Below are positions 6,320 through 9,671 of a DNA stretch of 9,671 nt, one piece after another; within the stretch, counting starts at the first letter, position 1; each line of letters opens with the position of its first letter. The notes under the pieces were generated by a model. That model saw only the letters and a program-made list of their open reading frames with translations, made no database searches and was not told the DNA's origin. A program made the position numbers and the translations under genes. This DNA comes from Clostridiales bacterium (GTDB lineage Bacteria; Bacillota; Clostridia; Oscillospirales; Oscillospiraceae): contig JAJQAS010000089.1 of assembly GCA_021203685.1 (NCBI GenBank), forward strand, positions 1 to 9,671. Reading direction: 5' to 3'.

Positions 6320-6508
6320 CTTGACGCAGGACATGGTGTCATTGTAACATTGTAAATCAGCCAGTCGATCTCCGTCTGCGTGGGGGCAGTGGGGGGAAAT
6401 CTCATTGTCTACCCCTGGGGTGTAGATGCTAATTTGGCTATCATCCGTATATTTGATCTCTACGCTGGCGGTGTCGATATTGAATCGGCAGGAAAGTAAT
6501 TTCTTCAT
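6320..6508 (-). pseudogene. DUF6061-like gene, frameshifted and 3'-truncated
   Basis: On the minus strand ATG 6508 is preceded by AAAGGAG (6523-6517), 8 nt between GGAG and ATG. The protein begins MKKLLSCRFNIDTASVEIKY and continues to TPGVDNE, which from memory matches the DUF6061 family common in Clostridia mobile elements. The family's next block, a xELDWLIYND segment, is present as QTEIDWLIYN but in another frame. The first shift lies near the C-runs that read as G-runs at 6382-6396 on the plus strand. The second is caused by an exact 8-bp tandem duplication, CATTGTAA at 6340-6347 and 6348-6355. The two shifts compensate. After DTMSCVKLC the similarity stops where the HEPN gene ends, so the natural C-terminus is missing. 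It is best read as a broken backbone gene cut by the arrival of the defence block. The family name is moderately certain, while the frame breaks are directly visible. Confidence 0.6.
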
Positions 6509-6561
6509 TGTCAGGACTCCTTTGTAACTTAAGTATAGTTCTGCTAGCGAATACATTCCGT

Positions 6562-6573
6562 CTATCACAATAG
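6562..6573. promoter_or_regulatory. Short dyad upstream of the DUF6061-like gene
   Basis: On the minus strand CTATTGTGATAG has mirrored CTAT/ATAG arms, about 55 nt upstream of ATG 6508. A -10-like TATACT lies downstream at 6537-6532 without a convincing -35 at the right distance. This could be the old control region of the broken gene. The evidence is weak. Confidence 0.25.
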
Positions 6574-6585
6574 TTTACAACAGAA

Positions 6586-6609
6586 CCAGCCAGGCAGATG
6601 CCTGGCTGG
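6586..6609. repeat. Perfect GC-rich hairpin
   Basis: CCAGCCAGGCA (6586-6596) is the exact complement of TGCCTGGCTGG (6599-6609), giving an 11-bp perfect dyad with a 2-nt centre. There is no T-run on the plus side. On the minus side TTCTGTTGT follows. It may be a weak terminator read toward lower coordinates, protecting the region around the DUF6061-like gene, or a protein-binding site. Confidence 0.45.
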
Positions 6610-6630
6610 GAGGTGGTGGGTAATCTGTTG

Positions 6631-6660
6631 TTGTCCGCAGCCCTGGGACGCTGTGGACAA
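6631..6660. promoter_or_regulatory. Inverted pair of DnaA-box-like sites
   Basis: TTGTCCGCA (6631-6639, plus) and TTGTCCACA (6660-6652, minus) face each other across a short spacer. Against the consensus TTATCCACA they match seven and eight of nine positions. Together they form a 10-bp dyad with one mismatch, so they could also be a simple hairpin. The location in a long non-coding stretch before replication genes makes an origin role possible but unproven. Confidence 0.3.
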
Positions 6661-6858
6661 GGAGCAGGTAGGCAGCAAATCCGTTTTTCGTGGTGCGGTC
6701 AGAAATGCGTGTTTTGGAACAATAGGGCGAGAAAAACGCCAATATGAAAGAAAAACTGGATGAAAAGCGCAAAATCAGCCAGCTTTCCTGATTGCAGCAT
6801 GTAGCCCTTGAAGTTCAGCAAGCGCTGATTTACCCCGAAAATCGAATCAAAACAGCTC

Positions 6859-6892
6859 AAAACCCCGGAAAATCACGATTTTCCGGGGTTTT
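6859..6892. terminator. Bidirectional intrinsic terminator
   Basis: A perfect 16-bp stem, AAAACCCCGGAAAATC (6859-6874) against GATTTTCCGGGGTTTT (6877-6892), has A-runs on one side and T-runs on the other, so it would terminate transcription from either direction. It insulates the defence block and the DUF6061 remnant from the replication genes downstream. Confidence 0.75.
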
Positions 6893-6948
6893 CCTGTATA
6901 AATCAGTTTGATATATTTTGGCCGATTTTGACCGGATGAGACGTGTTT

Positions 6949-7021
6949 TGACCCGGTTTTTTTGAGTTAAAGATGGGGCAACCGGCCTTTTCTGACCCCG
7001 TTTTGATTAAAAAATGGGGCA
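6949..7021 (+). repeat. Degenerate iteron-like direct repeats
   Basis: Two related units of about 30 bp follow each other. The first (6949-6980) begins TGACCCGG, has a T-run, and ends AAGATGGGGCA. The second (6993-7021) begins TGACCCCG, has a shorter T-run, and ends AAAATGGGGCA. Partial relatives flank them (TTTTGACCGG at 6926-6935, and a CCCGTTTTGG...CAAAAAATGG stretch around 7028-7052). Spacing and degeneracy fit iterons or regulator sites. No gene is evident here. Confidence 0.4.
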
Positions 7022-7185
7022 GCTTTTTCCCGTTTTGGCGGCTCAAAAAATGGAGTTTAGAATTGCTTTTGTATGTTGCCCATCTCTCAAAACAGTGGTA
7101 CAGATTCTTTGATGGCTTTCTCTGAATTTGTCCTGATTTGGCCAAATCAAATCATGTTTATAAATAATGCGATAGAGCGCATCTG

Positions 7186-7235
7186 CCACCCCTGTCATTG
7201 GGGGAAGTCCTTCGGGAAGGTGGATACGCTTTTTT
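7186..7235 (+). promoter_or_regulatory. Structured leader, possible attenuator
   Basis: CCACC (7186-7190) can pair with GGTGG (7219-7223) around an inner stem CCTTC-GG-GAAGG (7209-7220). A run of six T follows at 7230-7235, 29 nt before the first downstream start. The T-run is separated from the stem by about 6 nt, so termination would be weak. Attenuation is a possibility only. Confidence 0.3.
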
Positions 7236-7263
7236 CATGTTCATTTTCGCATAGCGACTGGAG

Positions 7264-7470
7264 GTGAGTGATCTGAACGAAAACACGTTGGAACCTGGCA
7301 CATCGGGTGTCGATGAGAAGCCAAAGGTGGAGCAATCCTACGACTGCAAGGGATGCGCCTATGGATGGGATTTTCCCTGCATCGGTTGGTGTACCGTCGA
7401 GGTCATGTCCGTTGTGTCCAACAAGAGAGCAGCCACAGCAATCGCTGCTGCACAGACTGGAGGAATGTGA
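7264..7470 (+). CDS. Small Cys-rich hypothetical protein
   Basis: This is a 68-residue protein with an acidic N-terminus and a cysteine cluster DCKGCAYGWDFPCIGWC, in a CxxC...CxxxC pattern that could bind a metal. The last third (VVSNKRAATAIAAAQTGG) is small and hydrophobic. The start is uncertain. GTG 7264 overlaps the ribosome site GGAGGTGA (7260-7267), while an in-frame CTG at 7273 is well placed but is a rare start. It is the first gene of a tightly packed plus-strand set with replication genes, and it ends 2 nt before the next start. No function is known to me. Confidence 0.55.
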   Translation: MSDLNENTLEPGTSGVDEKPKVEQSYDCKGCAYGWDFPCIGWCTVEVMSVVSNKRAATAIAAAQTGGM

Positions 7471-7472
7471 AG

Positions 7473-7670
7473 ATGATGGAAAATCGCAATTACACCCAGG
7501 ACGGCTATTCGCTGGGTGGCGAAGCCGCAGTCTGGTACGACAAAAACCGGGACGGGAAGTTCCCGGACTGCCGGTTCTGCCGGTATCACATCTACGGGAG
7601 CCGGGGCGTCCGGTGCCGCTACAAGCGCTGCCCCTACCGCAAGCACAACCGCCGCAAAGGAGAGAAATAA
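7473..7670 (+). CDS. Small basic Cys-containing hypothetical protein
   Basis: This is a 65-residue protein. The N-terminal half (NYTQDGYSLGGEAAVWYDKNRDG) is followed by PDCRFCRYH and then by RCRYKRCPYRKHNRRKGEK. Four cysteines in two pairs (CxxC and CxxxxC) within a strongly basic tail suggest a small zinc-binding, nucleic-acid-binding protein. GGAGG (7459-7463) lies 9 nt before ATG 7473. An adjacent ATG at 7476 is possible. It sits between another small Cys-rich gene and the replication protein, 2 nt from each, so all are probably one transcript. The fold and role are inferred from composition only. Confidence 0.65.
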   Translation: MMENRNYTQDGYSLGGEAAVWYDKNRDGKFPDCRFCRYHIYGSRGVRCRYKRCPYRKHNRRKGEK

Positions 7671-7672
7671 AA

Positions 7673-8389
7673 ATGCCAGTATTTCGCGTTGAGAAAAACA
7701 CCAACTATACGACCATGAGCAACTACCATCTGCAAGACAGGAATCTTTCCCTGAAGGCAAAAGGATTGCTGTCACAGTTCCTGAGCTTGCCAGACTCCTG
7801 GCACTACAACGTCAAGGGCCTGGTCAAACTCAACCGAGACGGCAAAGCGGCTATTGAGTCGGCTTTGAAGGAGTTGGAGCAGCACGGGTATGTCCGGCGC
7901 AGACAGCTCCGGGATGAAACAGGCCATATGTCCCATGTAGAATATACCATCTTTGAGGTGCCGCAAGGGACACCTTCAACACCGTTTACCGATTTTCCGG
8001 CAACGGGAAAACCGGCGGCGGGGAATCCGGTCACGGGAAACCCGATGACGGAAAACCAGCAACTATTAAATACCAATAGATCAAGTAAAAAAGGATTAAA
8101 GACCAAGGGAATAAATAACGTAAGGGAGAAAGAGCCTCACCACCAACACGGGCAGTATCGCAATGTGCTTTTGTCAGAGGCTGAGTTTCAGGCCCTTCAA
8201 GCTGAGTTCCCCTTGGATTACCAGCAACGCATTGAGCGCCTGTCAGAGTATATCGCCTCGACTGGCAAGACCTACAAGAGTCACCTGGCCACCATTCGGA
8301 GCTGGGCGCGGCGGGACAAGCAGAAACGCCCCGAAAAGTCAACGTACAGCCACGAAAATTACACGTTTGAAGGCGGTGACAGCTTATGA
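7673..8389 (+). CDS. Replication-initiator-like winged-helix protein
   Basis: The 238-residue product begins MPVFRVEKNTNYTTMSNYHL and continues with LSLKAKGLLSQFLSLPDSW and GLVKLNRDGKAAIESALKELEQHGYVRR. This is the winged-helix N-terminal region typical of helix-turn-helix replication proteins on Clostridia mobile elements. A variable linker (about 103-160) with short repeats follows. The C-terminal part (FPLDYQQRIERLSEYIASTGKTYKSHLATIRSWARRD) resembles the DnaD-like tail of phage replication proteins. ATG 7673 is chosen because AAAGGAG (7656-7662) precedes it and the domain begins there. The frame stays open to 7307, but that stretch overlaps the small Cys-rich genes. Its stop overlaps the ATPase start as ATGA (8386-8389). 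The likely job is origin recognition and recruitment of the helicase loader encoded next. Confidence 0.8.
   Translation: MPVFRVEKNTNYTTMSNYHLQDRNLSLKAKGLLSQFLSLPDSWHYNVKGLVKLNRDGKAAIESALKELEQHGYVRRRQLRDETGHMSHVEYTIFEVPQGTPSTPFTDFPATGKPAAGNPVTGNPMTENQQLLNTNRSSKKGLKTKGINNVREKEPHHQHGQYRNVLLSEAEFQALQAEFPLDYQQRIERLSEYIASTGKTYKSHLATIRSWARRDKQKRPEKSTYSHENYTFEGGDSL
7991..8065 (+). repeat. 15-nt imperfect tandem repeats in the initiator linker
   Basis: Units at 7991-8005, 8006-8020, 8021-8035, 8036-8050 and a decaying fifth at 8051-8065 share the pattern GGRAAnCCGGnnACG. They encode a five-residue motif of the form T-G-(K/N)-P-x in the linker. Period 15 keeps the frame, so copy number can change without breaking the gene. 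Confidence 0.65.
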
Positions 8390-9066
8390 CCGATTGTGTG
8401 GACATGGAACTGGATGATAAAGCCTTCCTGCGGGAATTGGCGAAGATGAACCGGCGCAGCCAGATTCGCAGCTTGAAAACCAGCGGCATCCAGGAGCCAG
8501 CGCTGGCCAACTGGACGTTTGCCAGTGCGGAAAACAGCCCCAGCATTCAGATGGCGCGGCGCTATGTGGATAACTGGCCGCAGATGAAGGAAAATAACCT
8601 GGGACTGCTACTCTGGGGCGACGTGGGGACCGGAAAATCCTTCACCGCCGCCTGCATTGCCAACGCACTGCTTGAGACTGGCGTTCCGGTGCTGATGACC
8701 AACTTCTCCAAAATCCTGAACAAAATGGGCGGGATGTACTCGGAGCAGCGTTACCGGTACATCGCTTCGCTGGCCGAGTACGAGCTGCTGATTATTGACG
8801 ACTTGGGCATCGAGCGCAGCACGGATTACGCGATGGAGCAGGTCTACGCCGTCGTGGACGAACGGTACAAATCCAACAAGCCGTTGATCGTCACGACCAA
8901 CCTGACCATCAGCCAAATTCGCAACGCTTCGGATGTGGCTCACGCCCGCGTTTATAGCCGGGTGCTGGAACTGTGTACCCCGGTGCAGGTGCGGGGAACA
9001 GACCGGCGAACAGCCATCGGGCGGGACAAGCAGGCGATGGTCAAAGAACTGCTCTTTGGACTTTAA
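8386..9066 (+). CDS. DnaC/IstB-like ATPase (putative helicase loader)
   Basis: This AAA+ ATPase of 226 residues resembles the DnaC/IstB family, which loads the replicative helicase at origins. Walker A is GDVGTGKS (78-85), Walker B is LLIIDD (134-139), a sensor-1-like TTNL lies near 170, and an arginine-finger-type SRVLELC follows near 200. The N-terminal 70 residues are short and lack the cysteine cluster seen in some longer relatives, so it is a compact version. The start overlaps the preceding stop (ATGA), and the partner upstream is the initiator-like protein, which supports a joint role in replicating the element. An IstB-type transposition helper is less likely because no transposase is adjacent. 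GC-rich codon use matches the backbone. Confidence 0.88.
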   Translation: MTDCVDMELDDKAFLRELAKMNRRSQIRSLKTSGIQEPALANWTFASAENSPSIQMARRYVDNWPQMKENNLGLLLWGDVGTGKSFTAACIANALLETGVPVLMTNFSKILNKMGGMYSEQRYRYIASLAEYELLIIDDLGIERSTDYAMEQVYAVVDERYKSNKPLIVTTNLTISQIRNASDVAHARVYSRVLELCTPVQVRGTDRRTAIGRDKQAMVKELLFGL

Positions 9067-9081
9067 GGGGGTGATTCCGAT

Positions 9082-9150
9082 GTGGTGAGAAAGAGTTGCC
9101 CTGAAATTCAAAAAGAAATGGAGGTGAAAAATGTTGTCAAATGTTGCTGA
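9082..9150 (+). CDS. Possible tiny ORF ahead of parB
   Basis: A 22-residue frame starts at GTG 9082, 7 nt after AAGGGGGTGA (9065-9074), and ends at TGA 9148-9150, overlapping the parB start by 20 nt. It reads VVRKSCPEIQKEMEVKNVVKCC. It may be a translated leader that couples parB to the ATPase gene, or it may be chance. Nothing about it is recognisable. Confidence 0.2.
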   Translation: MVRKSCPEIQKEMEVKNVVKCC

Positions 9151-9460
9151 AAACAGCACAGAAACCAACGATGCACCCGCCAGAGAGCAGATTCAGCAAA
9201 TCCCCATTGCCGACCTGCACCCCTTCGAGGGCCATCCCTTCCGGGTGGTGGACGACGAGGCTATGACCCGCACGGTGGAGAGCATTTCCCAGTTCGGGGT
9301 GATTTCCCCTCTGCTGGCCCGGCCTGACCCGGACGGCGGCTATGAGATCATTTCAGGCCACCGGCGCTGTCATGCGGCGGAGCTGGTGGGGCTGCAAACC
9401 CTGCCGGTTATCGTCCGAGAGATGGATGATGATGAAGCGATCATCGCAATGGTGGATGCC
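9131..9460 (+). CDS. parB: ParB-family partition protein, 5' exon interrupted by a group II intron
   Basis: The 110 codons encode the N-terminal ParB/sulfiredoxin-fold domain: IPIADLHPFEGHPFRV, SISQFGVISPLLARP, then YEIISGHRRCHAAELVGL containing the GHRR motif that in ParB proteins binds CTP, and DDDEAIIAMVDA. GGAGG (9120-9124) lies 6 nt before ATG 9131. Relatives continue from MVDA straight into a conserved NLQRE motif. Here the next codons read V-R-P-stop (9461-9472). The break falls exactly between codons, and the downstream sequence begins GTGCGCCC like a group II intron. The unspliced message would give a short 113-residue protein, while splicing would restore full ParB. Partition or regulatory function for the element is inferred from family and context. 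Confidence 0.88.
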
Positions 9461-9671
9461 GTGCGCCCGTAAGTCGCGTGGGTTGGGCACTCACACGACG
9501 CGGGTCATTATTGATTTTGTTTTGAGAAAACAATAGGTAAAGTTATTACGTGCAAAAGCACAAGCCTATCGCCGACAACTAACCTCGCGTGGAAACACAA
9601 CGGGGGACAACAGCACGTAAAATGTACCCAAGAAAGTGGACACAAGAGTTTGTGTAAGAATCAAGACGTCC
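9461..9671 (+). mobile_element. 5' part of a group II intron (domain I), truncated by the window end
   Basis: The segment starts GTGCGCCC, matching the GUGYG 5' consensus and the first bases of Ll.LtrB-type introns as I recall them. Folding elements are visible: a GTGC-AAAA-GCAC hairpin (9550-9561) nested in ATAGG (9533-9537) / CCTAT (9565-9569), then GTG-GAAA-CAC (9589-9598) with a GNRA-type loop. A stretch around 9579-9617 (CTAACC...GGAAAC...ACGGGGGACAACAGCACG) resembles the corresponding part of domain I in those introns. It lies on the same strand as parB, so it can be removed from the mRNA. Whether it carries a reverse transcriptase cannot be seen here. Confidence 0.8.

Larger units (their letters stand above)
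6310..7263. other. Non-coding stretch between defence block and replication genes
   Basis: Apart from the broken minus-strand gene at its left end I see no convincing coding region in this 950-bp interval. It holds the hairpins, DnaA-like sites and repeats listed separately, and a perfect 14-bp palindrome GATTTGGCCAAATC (7135-7148) followed by the A/T-rich TATAAATAAT (7159-7168). It could be an origin, a control region, or both, for the replication operon that begins at 7264. Confidence 0.5.

Noticed and set aside
605..6342. Possible flanking direct repeats of the island (GACATGRTGYCAT at 605-617 and 6330-6342)
   Set aside because: They match at 11 of 13 positions, and the right copy lies within the old DUF6061 coding sequence. 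With a free choice of site this level of match can arise by chance, so I do not call it an attachment site.
6575..6772. 65-codon minus-strand frame
   Set aside because: It has hydrophobic, low-complexity content, runs through the 6586-6609 hairpin, has no ribosome site and no recognisable motif.
6949..7052. CRISPR array
   Set aside because: The repeats are degenerate, there are only two to three, with no uniform spacers and no cas genes nearby.
6903..7145. 80-codon minus-strand frame in the non-coding region
   Set aside because: It needs a TTG start without a ribosome site, and its apparent internal protein repeats merely reflect the degenerate DNA repeats beneath it.
7307..7672. N-terminal extension of the initiator-like protein
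   Set aside because: The frame is open, but it overlaps two small genes with better starts, is proline/arginine-rich without a domain, and the known family begins at MPVFRVE with its own ribosome site.
7195..7704. Long minus-strand open frame rich in Cys, Gly and Arg
   Set aside because: It lies opposite the small Cys-rich genes and the initiator start, has low-complexity composition typical of an antisense shadow in GC-rich DNA, and no ribosome site was seen.
8608..9168. 186-codon minus-strand open frame
   Set aside because: It is antisense to the ATPase gene, whose Walker motifs prove the plus strand is coding. Its protein shows no family features.
9461..9671. parB simply truncated by a stop codon (pseudogene)
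   Set aside because: The break is exactly between codons at a conserved motif, and the following sequence has a group II intron 5' end and hairpins, so an intron explains it better than decay.

Overview
The window looks like part of an integrative and conjugative element (or a plasmid built from one) from a low-to-mid GC gut Clostridium-type Firmicute, probably an Oscillospiraceae/Ruminococcaceae relative. The grounds are the strong AGGAGG-type ribosome binding sites, the GTG/ATG starts, and a GC-rich backbone of replication and partition genes of the kind carried by such elements (replication-initiator-like protein, DnaC/IstB-like ATPase, ParB). The host assignment is inference from style, not from a marker gene.

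Layout. Positions 3-95 are the last codons of a gene that begins outside the window. Positions 274-564 encode a small unrecognised backbone protein, followed by a perfect 12-bp terminator-like hairpin at 571-601. A clearly more AT-rich block (about 602-6310) carries a seven-gene, same-strand defence operon. It starts at a near-consensus sigma-70 promoter (748-776) whose 17-bp spacer contains a 14-bp perfect palindrome. The genes are a small helix-turn-helix regulator (821-1027), a DNA cytosine-C5 methyltransferase (1002-2108), a DUF4928-like putative restriction endonuclease (2098-3036), a Vsr mismatch endonuclease (3033-3458), a second and different cytosine-C5 methyltransferase (3500-4585), a DUF262 protein with an intact DGQQR motif (4614-5771) and a HEPN protein with an R-N-x3-H motif (5773-6309). 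The genes overlap or nearly touch, so they are probably co-expressed. The first four form a restriction-modification unit with mismatch repair. The last three look like a second module in which DUF262 is paired with a candidate HEPN RNase instead of the DUF1524/HNH nuclease found in GmrSD/SspE-type proteins. This DUF262-HEPN-methyltransferase trio is the best candidate here for a poorly described system.

The right edge of the block abuts a decayed minus-strand DUF6061-like gene (6508 down to about 6320). It has a frameshift in a C-run and an exact 8-bp tandem duplication, and its 3' end is lost at the HEPN gene. Positions 6310-7263 are otherwise non-coding, with hairpins, DnaA-box-like inverted sites and degenerate roughly 30-bp repeats that could be an origin or control region.

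From 7264 the backbone resumes on the plus strand: two small Cys-rich proteins, a replication-initiator-like protein with a 15-nt repeat linker, a DnaC-like ATPase and parB. parB is interrupted exactly after codon 110 by a sequence starting GTGCGCCC that has the 5' end and domain-I-like hairpins of a group II intron. The window ends inside that intron, so ParB may be intact after splicing.
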